28,477 bases of DNA from positions 1-28,477 of IMG/VR virus record IMGVR_UViG_3300000225_000005. One strand, written 5' to 3'. The translations under genes were made by a program, and so were the position numbers. Below the pieces are notes generated by a model, which saw only the letters and a list, made by a program, of their open reading frames with translations, was not told the origin of the DNA and did not search any database. The stretch is from a virus. Positions 1 to 8,728 of the stretch are shown one piece after another (position 1 is the first letter of the stretch; every line of letters begins with the position of its first letter).

Positions 1-1878
1 AGTGCAATTGGATTGGGTGAAGTTAAGACAGTAGCAGATGCAGTTACGAGTGCAGTAAATGCTTATGGTCAAGAAAACCTTAGTGCTGAAAGTGCAACAG
101 ATATTTTGACTGCTGCAGTTCGTGAAGGTAAATTAGAAGCAGATGCATTAGCACAATCAATGGGTAAAGTTCTTCCTACTGCATCTGCTTTAGGTGTGGA
201 ATTTCACGAAGTTGGTGCAGCAATGGCAGCGATGTCAAGAACAGGAACTGATGCAGCAATGGCATCAACATCATTAAACACTATTTTATCAAATATTTTA
301 TCACCTGTTAAACAAGCAAAAGATGAATTAGCAAAAATTGGCATAACATCAGATGACCTCCGTAAATCACTTGATGAAGATGGATTAATTCACGTTTTAA
401 CAATGCTTGCAACTGAATTTGAAGGTAATGTCGAAGCAACAAATGCGGTGTTTGGTAGTATGAGGTCACTAAGAGGTGTTTTAGATTTAACAGGTAAAAA
501 TCTAGGCACTACTGAACAAATATTTCAAAGATTAACAAATACAACTGGAACATTAAATACTGCAGTTACAGAATTAGAAGATGAGTTAAGTCATCAATTT
601 AAAAAATCTTTAGAAGCAGTTAGAACTTCTTTTACAGAATTAGGTAAAACTTTAGCGATTACAATTTTACCTTTTATACAAAAATTTGCAGGATTTTTAA
701 CTACATTAATAAACAAGTTCAACAATTTAGATACTTCAACACAAAATACTATTTTAAGATTAGTCGCATTTACTGCAGCACTTGGCCCTCTTATATTAAT
801 TATTTCAGGTTTAGCATCAGCATTTTCTTTATTAGCAGCACCTGTTGTTTTAGTTTCAGCAGCAGTTATTGCGTTAATATTAGCTTTCGAACACGTACAA
901 ACTAATATAAAAATGGTTGGTTTACAAATTGCAAAATTTGCATCAAAAGCAGTTGTTCGTTTAGGCACAATTGGTAAAGCAATTAGAGCACTATTTAAAG
1001 GCGAAAATATTAATGAAGTTTTAGCCGATATGGATATTTTATTACAGGGTGTAGATGATAAGTTTGACTCAATGATTGAAGCATTAGACCCATTAGGTGA
1101 AAGTATTTTAGAAAAAATATCGTCTGCAGTTGGTAGTTTAATGGATGGATTTAAACAAGTAGGTGTTGGAATAGGTGGACAAATCGGTAAAGGCATAGAT
1201 GAATCATTAACTAAATCTGTTGAAAAAACAATTCCAAAAGTATTAGGCAAAATAGGTGGGGGCTTTGGTACATTAAGTCATTTTATAGCATCATCAATGG
1301 GTGCGGTAATGACACATCTAGAAGAACAACAAGCTAAAGCAGCAGAAATAGCAAAAAAACAAGGCGATATAATTAATAATGCAATGGGTAATATTATAAG
1401 CCAAATAGGTAATTCATTATCTACTCTTTTTGCAGGCGGTAATGTTTCGGCTGAAAAATTTGCTGCAGGTGTATTAGGTATTTTAGGTGATTTAGCAATG
1501 CAAATTGGTACAATGGTTATACTAGCAAATAAAGCAGTAACTGAAATGTTAATTCCTGGTTTAGGGATGGCAGCAGGTTTTGCATTAATTGCAATAGGTG
1601 CAGCTATGAAAGGACTGTCTACAAGATTACAAAATGAGGGTGTGCCATTAGATGGTGCATTTGCTAAAGGTGGTATTATAAGCGGCCCAACAGTAGGATT
1701 ATTAGGAGAATATTCAGGTGCAAGACACAATCCTGAAGTTGTAGCACCTTTAGATAAATTAAAAAGTATGATAAGTTCAAATGGTTCTCAAAACTTATCG
1801 GGTGAGTTTGTAGTAAGAGGACAAGATTTAGTTGTAGCATTACAAAGAGCAGAAAGAAACCGAAACAGATTTAAATAA
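1..1878 (+). CDS. Tail tape measure protein, N-terminus missing (partial)
   Basis: This protein sets tail length and sits inside the tail tube before ejection. The reading frame is open from base 1, so the gene starts outside the window and the first in-frame TTG at base 13 is not a real start. About 625 residues are visible. They include a long Ala-rich helical part, a strongly hydrophobic segment near residues 245-290, and a Gly/Ala-rich membrane-like region near residues 460-530. The C-terminal signature GGIISGPTVGLLGE, followed by EVVAPLDKLK, is typical of phage tape measures. The N-terminal part seen here resembles the TP901 core (alternating Ala-rich helices with AAMAAMSRTGTDA). The stop overlaps the next ATG as TAATG, so the next tail gene is probably translationally coupled. 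The role is confident; the true length is unknown. Confidence 0.93.
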   Translation, partial: SAIGLGEVKTVADAVTSAVNAYGQENLSAESATDILTAAVREGKLEADALAQSMGKVLPTASALGVEFHEVGAAMAAMSRTGTDAAMASTSLNTILSNILSPVKQAKDELAKIGITSDDLRKSLDEDGLIHVLTMLATEFEGNVEATNAVFGSMRSLRGVLDLTGKNLGTTEQIFQRLTNTTGTLNTAVTELEDELSHQFKKSLEAVRTSFTELGKTLAITILPFIQKFAGFLTTLINKFNNLDTSTQNTILRLVAFTAALGPLILIISGLASAFSLLAAPVVLVSAAVIALILAFEHVQTNIKMVGLQIAKFASKAVVRLGTIGKAIRALFKGENINEVLADMDILLQGVDDKFDSMIEALDPLGESILEKISSAVGSLMDGFKQVGVGIGGQIGKGIDESLTKSVEKTIPKVLGKIGGGFGTLSHFIASSMGAVMTHLEEQQAKAAEIAKKQGDIINNAMGNIISQIGNSLSTLFAGGNVSAEKFAAGVLGILGDLAMQIGTMVILANKAVTEMLIPGLGMAAGFALIAIGAAMKGLSTRLQNEGVPLDGAFAKGGIISGPTVGLLGEYSGARHNPEVVAPLDKLKSMISSNGSQNLSGEFVVRGQDLVVALQRAERNRNRFK

Positions 1879-4800
1879 TGGCTTACGGAGTTAAATATGA
1901 ACTTAATTTCTCTGATGTAAAAGGAAATCAAAGAAGTGTACAGATTCTTAAAAAAGATTACGTTGGTGATGTAAATTCAATTGTTGGTACTGATAACCCT
2001 GTTATTATTAAATATACCAATGATGATGATTTTTATAATCCAATTATTGGTTCTTCTTGTGTTTTAAATATTAAAACTACCGACACAATTTCGTATGATG
2101 AATTTATAAATTTTGATGAAAGAGAATATAAAATTAGAGTTAATATTGGCGTTGAAGATGAAGCAGCAGATATTAATTCACCACTTTGGCAACTTGCAGA
2201 CACAAATTGGGAAGCAACAGATTATAATTGGGCAGTAGGAACAGTCTTTCAAGTTTATTGGGAAGGGTTTTTAGTTGCAGATACTTTTACAGAAGTAATA
2301 CAAGCAAAGCCTTATGATATAAGTTTACGAGCAATTGATAATTTAGGAACTCTTGATTCATTTTTAATACCTGATGGAAATATAAATACAAATGCAGATG
2401 GTTCAATTAAAACTGCAGCAGGTGAACAAACTTTATTAGATTCTGCTTTTTATTATATACATAAAATATTAGCATTTACAGGTCTTAATTTTGATATATA
2501 TATTCAAAATAATATTAGAAAAGTAAACCCATCTACAGGTAGTGTTGAAACTGAAAATAATAATTTATTTCAAGATATATTAATTAATGAGTTTGCTCTG
2601 CAAGAAAACTTTTCAAAATTATCATCTAAAGTAGTTTTAGAAAACATATTAAGATTAACAAATTCAAGAATATATCAGGCTAATGCAAGTTGGTATATTG
2701 TTTCAAATAGTAATTATTATGATTCAGCAATTTCAGGTACTTTAACAAGTACTGAAGATGCTTCAGGAGATTCTACTGGTGAAAGTCAAGATGACACAGT
2801 ATTTAATCCAACAGTCACAACACTTTCAATTGGTACACCAACATCCACGAGTGGAATTTTACGTGGTTTAATTATTAGTGATAGAGGTTTAACAATTATA
2901 GAAAGAGGATTTTATTTTGGTACTAATCCAATTATATTAGCAAACCCTAAAATAGTTTCAACCGATTCGTCAACAACTTTTACTTCAACACAAACATCTT
3001 TAACAACTGGCGAAACGTATTACATAATGGCTTATGCTAAAAATAACGCAACAACAGAAGGAACAGGTGGAGTTATAGAATATGTACCTGGTGGTGTAAC
3101 ACCTGAACCTGAACCAGACCCAATATCACCTACATTAACATCAATACAACCAAACGGTTACAATGTAACAAATACTTCAATTCCTTGTGCAGGTCAAGTA
3201 GATAATGTAGGAACAAGTAATGTAACTGAATATGGTTTTTATTTTGGTACCAATGCAAACGCTTATAATCAAAGTCCAAATGTTAGGTATGTTGTAGCGA
3301 CAGGTCAAAATTTATCTACTGCTTTTGGTTTTGTTACAGACACATCAGGCGCTCCTTTTAATTTAACTTTAACTGCAGGAATTGCATATTATATTACACC
3401 ATTTGCAAAAAACAGCACAGGTGAGGGAGTTGGAACGACAAGAACACAATACACTTGGAATGCTTGGGAGTTAAGAAAACAATTAGATTCATCAAAACAA
3501 TATGTTCCATATACAAGTGATTCTCGAACAGATAATGTTTATATTTCAACTTCATCAAGTGCAGCTGAATGTTATACAATAATGATTGGTGCTTATAGAG
3601 CAAGTTTAGCAGGTTTGCCAACAATTTCAGGTGCTTGTCAAGATGATACAACTGAACCAACACCATCTGTAGAAGAAACTTGTGTTAAAATTTTATTATA
3701 TAGAAGTAATACGGCAAAAGATTTATGTTGTGAAACACCAACATCTAGAGACGCATATATAAATGGTACTGATTTTTATAGTAACACAGGTACAACTAAA
3801 GTTTACATTAATAATGATTGTAGCACACTTTTAACAAGCAATCAATATTTATCAAGCGATTTAGTTGATTACAGATATTGGAATGGAACTAATTTAGAAA
3901 ATACAATAGGGTGTAATTCTACAAGTGCAGATAAATGTGAAACAGACGTAGTAACACCGTCAGCATTTGTTGTAAAAAATGAAATCACAAATGAAGAAGA
4001 TTTTGTTGTATATAATTCAACATTCTCTATTGAAGAAAGGGTTACAATTTCAGGTGATGCTCAAAATAAATGTTGGACTATAATACAAGAATATCCTGCA
4101 TCAGCAAATCCAACAAGAACAATAACTGCAAGTTGTAATACTCCTAAACCTGTAGAAAGTGAATCTTGTCCTACAATGACATTTTTTGCAAGATATTTAA
4201 AATGTAATGATGATAGAATAGAAATAATTGGAAATAATACTGAAAACTTTCCAAACTACATTAAACAAATAAGCACAGGTGATTGTTGGTCATTAATTGA
4301 TAGAACAAGTCAAACACAAAATGATGATAATTTCAATTTAGGTTGTACACCGACTTCTAAATTTCAAATAGATTTTTTAAGTTGTGATGATTGTTTAGGT
4401 GTATCTACAACTACACAAGTGCCACCACCACCATCTACTACAACACAACCATCTATATTTTATAGATTGTATCAAAGTTTACTAACCAATTGTTCAGATG
4501 ATGATGTTATTTTACAAGTATCTAATTCAACAAATAGTTTTCCTACTGTAATAACAAATGGAACTGATTGTTATAAATCTTTATCAGATGGCGGAAATGG
4601 AGCAGATGGTGATGTAGATAATTATATATCTTTTAACACCGGTAATTTAGCAACTGACTGTGCTGCTTGTAATACATATTTAAGTACGACAACTACACAA
4701 GCACCAACTACAACTCAAGCACCTTGTACTGCAATACAGGCAAATGTTACAACGAGTGCATTAAATGCTTGTTGTGGTGGAAAAGCAGTAGAAATATATA

Positions 4801-4973
4801 TTAATTCAACTTCATTATCGACTACTACTGTAGTTTACACAAATTCAGATTGTACTACTATACTTGGAGCAGGTAATTTCATAAAACACAGTAACGAGGG
4901 TTTATTCTTTTGGAACGGAAATACATTGTCAAGTCAAACTTGTCCAGGTTGTTCAGAAGCTGCAATACAATAA
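1878..4973 (+). CDS. Large modular tail protein with Cys-rich repeats and Thr/Pro linkers
   Basis: A 1031-residue protein directly after the tape measure, so probably part of the tail tip or receptor-binding apparatus. Residues 1-280 form a globular start (WQLADTNWEATDYNW near 104-118) like tail proteins of flavobacterial phages. Residues 310-400 and 420-520 look like two Ig/FN3-like modules sharing ERGFYFGTN / EYGFYFGTN and a GxxYYI.xxAKN strand. From 600 on there are cysteine-rich modules. One type occurs at about 601-690 and 949-1026 (CC pair, YxNxDC, WNG, final C). Another occurs at about 764-835 and 857-931, with a weaker third copy near 705-753 (NSTNSFP, GTDCY pattern). Thr/Pro/Gln linkers lie at about 843-858 and 935-949 and resemble mucin-like spacers. 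No signal peptide is seen. The stop touches the ATG of the glycosyltransferase-like gene. Tail location is confident; the exact role (hub versus adhesin) is inferred. Confidence 0.8.
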   Translation: MAYGVKYELNFSDVKGNQRSVQILKKDYVGDVNSIVGTDNPVIIKYTNDDDFYNPIIGSSCVLNIKTTDTISYDEFINFDEREYKIRVNIGVEDEAADINSPLWQLADTNWEATDYNWAVGTVFQVYWEGFLVADTFTEVIQAKPYDISLRAIDNLGTLDSFLIPDGNINTNADGSIKTAAGEQTLLDSAFYYIHKILAFTGLNFDIYIQNNIRKVNPSTGSVETENNNLFQDILINEFALQENFSKLSSKVVLENILRLTNSRIYQANASWYIVSNSNYYDSAISGTLTSTEDASGDSTGESQDDTVFNPTVTTLSIGTPTSTSGILRGLIISDRGLTIIERGFYFGTNPIILANPKIVSTDSSTTFTSTQTSLTTGETYYIMAYAKNNATTEGTGGVIEYVPGGVTPEPEPDPISPTLTSIQPNGYNVTNTSIPCAGQVDNVGTSNVTEYGFYFGTNANAYNQSPNVRYVVATGQNLSTAFGFVTDTSGAPFNLTLTAGIAYYITPFAKNSTGEGVGTTRTQYTWNAWELRKQLDSSKQYVPYTSDSRTDNVYISTSSSAAECYTIMIGAYRASLAGLPTISGACQDDTTEPTPSVEETCVKILLYRSNTAKDLCCETPTSRDAYINGTDFYSNTGTTKVYINNDCSTLLTSNQYLSSDLVDYRYWNGTNLENTIGCNSTSADKCETDVVTPSAFVVKNEITNEEDFVVYNSTFSIEERVTISGDAQNKCWTIIQEYPASANPTRTITASCNTPKPVESESCPTMTFFARYLKCNDDRIEIIGNNTENFPNYIKQISTGDCWSLIDRTSQTQNDDNFNLGCTPTSKFQIDFLSCDDCLGVSTTTQVPPPPSTTTQPSIFYRLYQSLLTNCSDDDVILQVSNSTNSFPTVITNGTDCYKSLSDGGNGADGDVDNYISFNTGNLATDCAACNTYLSTTTTQAPTTTQAPCTAIQANVTTSALNACCGGKAVEIYINSTSLSTTTVVYTNSDCTTILGAGNFIKHSNEGLFFWNGNTLSSQTCPGCSEAAIQ

Positions 4974-5882
4974 ATGAGATATATTTGTTGCCAACCATCT
5001 AATATTTATTATTCTTGGCAAGTAGATACTATGATTTATAGTTTTGTAAATAATGGTATAAATCAAGAAGAAATAGATATTGTTTTTTCTATAAAATCTT
5101 TAGAGGATAATCCTTGTCTTTATTTATTAGATAAATACCCAAATGTTAATTTTTATTTTTATCCTGATACAAGAAAAAGTATTAAATATATTTCAAGTAT
5201 AAGACCATACACATTAAAAAAACATTTTTATAAATACCCTGATTTGTATAAAGGAACTTTTATGTATCACGATTGTGATATAGCTTTAACAAAACCATTA
5301 GAAATAGATAATTATTTATGTGGGTGCGACCAAACTTGTTATTTAAGCGACACAATTAGTTATATAGGACACAATTATATATTATCAAAAGGTCAAGATG
5401 TTTTAGATTTAATGTGTAGTGTAGTAAATATTGATAAAGAAATTATAAAACAAAATGAAGAAAATTCAGGTGGTGCTCAATATGTTTTAAAAAATATAGA
5501 TTATACTTTTTGGGAAGAAGTTGAAATTGATTGCGAGAATTTATTTTATGAAGTTGTTAGGCTAAATACTAAAAAAGTTGCAGAAGATGACAGGCATCAC
5601 CCTTTGCAAATATGGTGTGCTGATATGTGGGCAGTACTTTGGAATTTATGGAAAAGAGATAGAAAGACAAAAATTATAAAAGAATTAAATTTTACTTGGG
5701 CTACAGAACCAATTGTTAAATGGGGTGAAAATTCTATATTTCATAATGCAGGTATTAACAACAATAAAGACAAAGCATTTTATAAAGCGAACTATATAAA
5801 TAAAATTCCACCTAATGATTTAGATATAAATCCAACTTTGGCTTCCTTTAAATATTATGAACTTGTAAAACAAATATTGTAA
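4974..5882 (+). CDS. Glycosyltransferase-like protein (GT-A type) within the tail operon
   Basis: A 302-residue protein whose ATG follows the previous stop with no gap (TAAATG), so it is almost certainly co-expressed with the tail genes. It has features of a GT-A nucleotide-sugar transferase: a Rossmann-like start, then YHDCDIAL with a DxD-type metal-binding motif at residues 100-102. Further on are SGGAQY (165-170), which resembles the GGxQ acceptor or donor loop of small GT-A enzymes, and SIFHNAG (254-260), a late His motif that often supplies a metal ligand. No membrane segment or signal peptide is seen, so it should act in the cytoplasm. Its substrate is unknown. By position it could glycosylate the Thr/Pro- and Asn-rich tail protein just upstream, but it could also act on a host sugar. 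The fold call is moderate; the substrate is inference only. Confidence 0.6.
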   Translation: MRYICCQPSNIYYSWQVDTMIYSFVNNGINQEEIDIVFSIKSLEDNPCLYLLDKYPNVNFYFYPDTRKSIKYISSIRPYTLKKHFYKYPDLYKGTFMYHDCDIALTKPLEIDNYLCGCDQTCYLSDTISYIGHNYILSKGQDVLDLMCSVVNIDKEIIKQNEENSGGAQYVLKNIDYTFWEEVEIDCENLFYEVVRLNTKKVAEDDRHHPLQIWCADMWAVLWNLWKRDRKTKIIKELNFTWATEPIVKWGENSIFHNAGINNNKDKAFYKANYINKIPPNDLDINPTLASFKYYELVKQIL

Positions 5883-5887
5883 ATTTG
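5880..5887 (+). promoter_or_regulatory. Putative TAnnTTTG promoter -7 box, leaderless start at 5892
   Basis: The motif TAAATTTG matches the Bacteroidota sigma-ABfr -7 consensus TAnnTTTG. It overlaps the stop codon of the upstream gene and is followed by only 4 nt before the ATG at 5892, so a transcript would start at or within a base or two of the start codon. No convincing -33 TTG at the usual spacing is seen. Confidence 0.45.
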
Positions 5888-5891
5888 TAAT

Positions 5892-7208
5892 ATGGGTACA
5901 ATTAGAACAGAGCAGACAAGATTACTACAAGATAATGGTACAGAGAATATTGAATTTTTTGTTTATGATAAAGATGGTGTTGCTAAAACAACACTCAATC
6001 AAACTAAAGATGTATTAAAACAAATACCAAGTAATCTATCACCAATTAATTCAAATCTATCAGTTGAGTATTTAAGACCTTTAAGAGATGCAATAAAAAC
6101 AACAACATCAGAAGATACACAATTATTAAATAAAAATCCAAATTTTAGATATAGCACTTTTAATTGGGATATAAATACAGTTAGCGGTGAAGTAATGGCC
6201 TCTATTGGAATGCCAAGTCAGTTTGCAGTTAATACAAATCCAATAACTGGAATTTATTGTTTAATTCAAAATGGTGTACCTCCTGCATATAATAATTTGA
6301 ACCCACAAGAAAAAACTAATTATATGATAAAAAATATTTTACTTGACACACCTATTATTAGTGGTCAAAGTATTGATGTTAGTTATAATTATTATTTACA
6401 TACTGGTTTAATAATTTATTTATTTAATACATTACAATATATGTCTGTTGGTTTAGATTCAACAGGCAATGGTTCGATTAACAAAATGTATAATTTTGAA
6501 GAAAGTAAATTTGAAACAGGAACTTTTACAGAAAGTAAATTTTTTCAAAAAATTGATATTACACAATATGATTCTTGGAATTTATATTCTACGGAAATTA
6601 AATGTAATTTAACTGAAGATGAAACAAACCCACATATCGAAGTAAAATTGTTTAAACTTACACAGGGTCAAAGTTTAACACAACCTTTAATGTTTTATGA
6701 TGGGTTTGCCATTACACAAAAAAATTCAGCAAAAAAAAGACAACATACAAAAAGAAAAGGAGCAATATTTACATTTATTGATGGTAATATAACTGTAGCA
6801 AATGATAATATTACCGGTGAATATAAACAAGAAGAAACAATGCTTTCAAATGAAATTAATTTACAAAACACTAATTCAATATTTGGAACATTTGCCAGAA
6901 AAGACAGGCCATTGTCACTACAACAAAACACTTTAGATAAATGTATATTACAAGAGTTTATAAATGATTATAGAACGCCTATAAAAAGATATGAAGGAGA
7001 ATTTTATAAAGATGATTCTGATGTAGTACCAATTTATTTTTATCACAAACTTTGGGTAAATTTTGGCACCGCAGTTTTACAAGAGCCTGTTAGTTGCATT
7101 ATAGATAGTTTAGAATATAATGTCAAACAAAATACATATAATATTATAATGCACATACCTAATGCAGATGATGATATTATAAGTTATGATACCTATAAAT
7201 TAAGTTAA
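5892..7208 (+). CDS. Tail/baseplate structural protein of unknown exact role
   Basis: A 438-residue protein that closes the tail module. The middle part is beta-rich with Asn/Thr-rich stretches (for example residues 160-260), as in virion proteins. The C-terminal part, from about residue 340 (LDKCILQEFINDYRTPIKRYEGEF, quoted in two pieces: LDKCILQEF and INDYRTPIKRYEGEF), resembles the end of tail proteins in flavobacterial phages, where a YEG strand and an I-x-x-LEYNxK strand precede a short acidic tail. That C-terminus might once have been continuous with the N-terminal domain of the large protein at 1878, with the glycosyltransferase gene inserted later. This is a guess. The gene has its own candidate -7 box overlapping the preceding stop. 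The structural call is moderate and the specific role is not known. Confidence 0.6.
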   Translation: MGTIRTEQTRLLQDNGTENIEFFVYDKDGVAKTTLNQTKDVLKQIPSNLSPINSNLSVEYLRPLRDAIKTTTSEDTQLLNKNPNFRYSTFNWDINTVSGEVMASIGMPSQFAVNTNPITGIYCLIQNGVPPAYNNLNPQEKTNYMIKNILLDTPIISGQSIDVSYNYYLHTGLIIYLFNTLQYMSVGLDSTGNGSINKMYNFEESKFETGTFTESKFFQKIDITQYDSWNLYSTEIKCNLTEDETNPHIEVKLFKLTQGQSLTQPLMFYDGFAITQKNSAKKRQHTKRKGAIFTFIDGNITVANDNITGEYKQEETMLSNEINLQNTNSIFGTFARKDRPLSLQQNTLDKCILQEFINDYRTPIKRYEGEFYKDDSDVVPIYFYHKLWVNFGTAVLQEPVSCIIDSLEYNVKQNTYNIIMHIPNADDDIISYDTYKLS

Positions 7209-7235
7209 ATATTTTTTTTATTTAAAAATAAATTT

Positions 7236-7243
7236 TATATTTG
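7236..7243 (+). promoter_or_regulatory. Putative TAnnTTTG promoter -7 box, leaderless start at 7249
   Basis: TATATTTG in the 40-nt gap after the tail module, 5 nt before the ATG at 7249. It is preceded by a T-rich and A-rich tract. It probably starts transcription of the early/replication genes. A -33 element is not clear. Confidence 0.55.
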
Positions 7244-7248
7244 TATAT

Positions 7249-7506
7249 ATGTTACTTAAAGAAATTTTAGAGGGTTGGGGTAATTGGGCAAGATTACAAT
7301 TTAAAACATTAGACCAAGAAATCGTACACTTATCTAAAACAAGATTATTAAAATGTGATGTTTGTGAAATTCGTTCAGGCCATATTTGTAATCCAAATAA
7401 AAGTGGTGTGCATCTAATAACTAAAGAAATAAAAAATGGTTGTGGTTGTGCTATACCACCAAAGACATTGGCACCAAGTGCAAAGTGTCCTTTAGGTAAA
7501 TGGTAA
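7249..7506 (+). CDS. Small Cys-rich (zinc-binding-like) protein
   Basis: An 85-residue protein, first gene after the tail module. The N-terminal half is polar and helical (LEGWGNWARLQF). The second half carries six cysteines: CDVC (35-38), C46, then CGCAIPP (64-70) and C79. This suggests a small metal-binding fold of the kind found in host-takeover or regulatory proteins of flavobacterial phages. The final KCPLGKW motif is well formed, so the protein looks intact. I do not recognise a named family with certainty (it resembles DUF6171-type proteins). The ATG is fixed by the TAnnTTTG box 5 nt upstream. Function unknown; an early regulatory role is only inferred from position. Confidence 0.7.
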   Translation: MLLKEILEGWGNWARLQFKTLDQEIVHLSKTRLLKCDVCEIRSGHICNPNKSGVHLITKEIKNGCGCAIPPKTLAPSAKCPLGKW

Positions 7507-7516
7507 ATCAATATAT

Positions 7517-7792
7517 ATGAATAAATTTAGAATAGATTTTATAACAAGTTTAGAAAAATTAAAACTTCAAAAAACTTTTGTAGCTAGTAAATTAGATATG
7601 ACTATGCCTACATTAAATAGTAAGGTGTTAAATCCTGAAAAATTAACTTTAAAAGATTTAAGTAAATTATTAGAGTTAGGATTTCAAATTGACATAATTA
7701 ATATATTAAAAGAAATAAAAGAAAAAGAAAATGGAAAAAACAACAAAAGCAGCAAGATTGAAAAGTTTGTGGAACAAATATCAACTTCTTGA
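7517..7792 (+). CDS. Small helix-turn-helix-like protein
   Basis: A 91-residue protein with a helical N-terminal domain. Residues about 10-60 read like a Cro/XRE-type helix-turn-helix: KLQKTFVASKLDMTMPTLNS, then KLTLKDLSKLLELG, with a recognition helix near MTMPTLNSKVL. The C-terminus is a charged tail rich in Lys and Glu. It starts 10 nt after the previous stop and its 3' end overlaps the next gene by 62 nt in another frame, so its last 20 residues are constrained by that gene. It could be an early transcription regulator. With no divergent partner or repressor nearby there is no sign of a lysogeny switch. Confidence 0.6.
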   Translation: MNKFRIDFITSLEKLKLQKTFVASKLDMTMPTLNSKVLNPEKLTLKDLSKLLELGFQIDIINILKEIKEKENGKNNKSSKIEKFVEQISTS

Positions 7793-8162
7793 AGAAGATG
7801 GTTTTAAACTACCAAGAGGTGGTAAAGTAATACCAATAATTACTAGAACAGGTATAGATAAAATTCAAGCAACTGAAAAAATAAAAATACAGTTTAGTGA
7901 AATTGAATATCAACCTGGAATTTCTGCAGCAGTTAAAGCAACTGCAACTTTAGGTGACAATTATGTTGAATCTTATGGTGAGGCAAATAATAAGAATAAT
8001 AAAAATCCTTATCCATTAGCTATGGCAGAAAAGAGGGCAATGTCCCGAGTCGTACTTAAACTAACTGGCTTTTATGAGTTGGGAGTTTTTGGTGAAGATG
8101 AAAGTGATACTTTCAAAAAAGAAGAAACTAAAGAAGTTTCAAGTTATAATATTAAAAGTTAA
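7731..8162 (+). CDS. Putative single-strand annealing protein (Rad52/Erf-like)
   Basis: A 143-residue protein placed directly before the OB-fold protein and the RecE-like exonuclease, where phage recombination modules carry their annealing protein. The core (about residues 40-120) runs as strands with a GDNYVESYGEA turn. It ends in a helix with PLAMAEKRAMSRVVLKLTG (residues 93-111) and an acidic FGEDES, a pattern seen in Rad52/Sak/Erf-like proteins where the last helix packs on the DNA-binding groove. It would pair exposed single strands after resection. No other in-frame Met precedes the MAEK helix, so the ATG at 7731 is the only reasonable start despite the 62-nt overlap upstream. Family assignment is tentative; profile or structure comparison would decide. 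Confidence 0.5.
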   Translation: MEKTTKAARLKSLWNKYQLLEEDGFKLPRGGKVIPIITRTGIDKIQATEKIKIQFSEIEYQPGISAAVKATATLGDNYVESYGEANNKNNKNPYPLAMAEKRAMSRVVLKLTGFYELGVFGEDESDTFKKEETKEVSSYNIKS

Positions 8163-8168
8163 AATTAT

Positions 8169-8501
8169 ATGGAATTAAAAGGAACAATTAAATTAATTGG
8201 TGATGTACAAAATTTTAAAGATACATTTACTAAAAAGTCAATAGTAATAACTACTGATGAAAAATATTCCAATGATATTGAGATTGAGTTTATTAAAGAT
8301 AGAATTGAACTAATTAACAATCTGAATGTCGGAGATTATATTACAGTAGGAATTAACATTAATGGTAGAGGTTGGGAAAATCCTGAAACTAAAATAACAA
8401 AATATTTTACATCTATTATTGGTTGGAAAGTTGATGTCGGTGAAAAAGAAACCGTATCAATTCCAGTTGGACAAGAAACTGGCGATGATTTACCATTCTA
8501 A
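8169..8501 (+). CDS. DUF3127-like single-strand DNA-binding (OB-fold) protein
   Basis: A 110-residue protein, a compact OB-fold by pattern (MELKGTIKLIG at the start, then VITTDEKYSNDIEIEFIKD). It resembles DUF3127, an SSB-like family common in Bacteroidota and their phages. The C-terminus TGDDLPF is a textbook SSB tail tip, which docks partner proteins such as nucleases, helicases and primases. It lies 7 nt after the annealing-protein candidate and is followed at once by a strong intrinsic terminator, so it ends that transcript. It would protect single-stranded DNA and recruit partners during recombination and replication. Confidence 0.8.
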   Translation: MELKGTIKLIGDVQNFKDTFTKKSIVITTDEKYSNDIEIEFIKDRIELINNLNVGDYITVGININGRGWENPETKITKYFTSIIGWKVDVGEKETVSIPVGQETGDDLPF

Positions 8502-8504
8502 CAC

Positions 8505-8529
8505 AAGGGGTGCTTCGGCACCCTTTTTT
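8505..8529 (+). terminator. Intrinsic terminator after the OB-fold gene
   Basis: A 9-bp stem (AAGGGGTGC with GCACCCTTT, one G-T pair) closed by a TTCG tetraloop and followed by a run of T. It begins 3 nt after the stop at 8501. UUCG-capped hairpins are exceptionally stable, so this is a clear rho-independent terminator. It could attenuate rather than fully block entry into the exonuclease genes, which show no clear promoter of their own. Confidence 0.92.
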
Positions 8530-8542
8530 AATATAAATAATT

Positions 8543-8728
8543 ATGACACAAGGAGAAAAACAGAATTTAGAATTTAAAGATATTATGATTAAAGCATTAC
8601 AAGATGAACTTGAAAAAAAAGATTTAATTATAACAGGAAAGAATTTAATTATAAAACGATATAAAGAATTAACTAAAAATAAATTTAATAAAGATGGAAA
8701 TGAAAATAGAGAAACTAGAGTGTGTTAA
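8543..8728 (+). CDS. Small coiled-coil-like hypothetical protein
   Basis: A 61-residue, highly charged, probably helical protein (KALQDELEKKDLIITGKN with heptad-like spacing). It begins 13 nt after the terminator and overlaps the start of the exonuclease gene by 35 nt. I do not recognise the family. Its position suggests co-translation with the RecE-like exonuclease. Confidence 0.55.
   Translation: MTQGEKQNLEFKDIMIKALQDELEKKDLIITGKNLIIKRYKELTKNKFNKDGNENRETRVC

Noticed and set aside
13-15. TTG at base 13 as start of the tape measure
   Set aside because: The same frame is open to base 1 and the protein clearly lacks its N-terminus, so the start is outside the window.
594-1730. Long open frames on the minus strand opposite the tape measure
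   Set aside because: They lie opposite a strongly supported gene, their proteins are Ile/Asn/Pro-rich without motifs, and no minus-strand promoter or gene is seen anywhere else.
7517-7792. A lysogeny repressor
   Set aside because: The HTH-like protein is alone: no divergent gene, no operator repeats and no integrase in the window, so a lysogeny switch cannot be supported.
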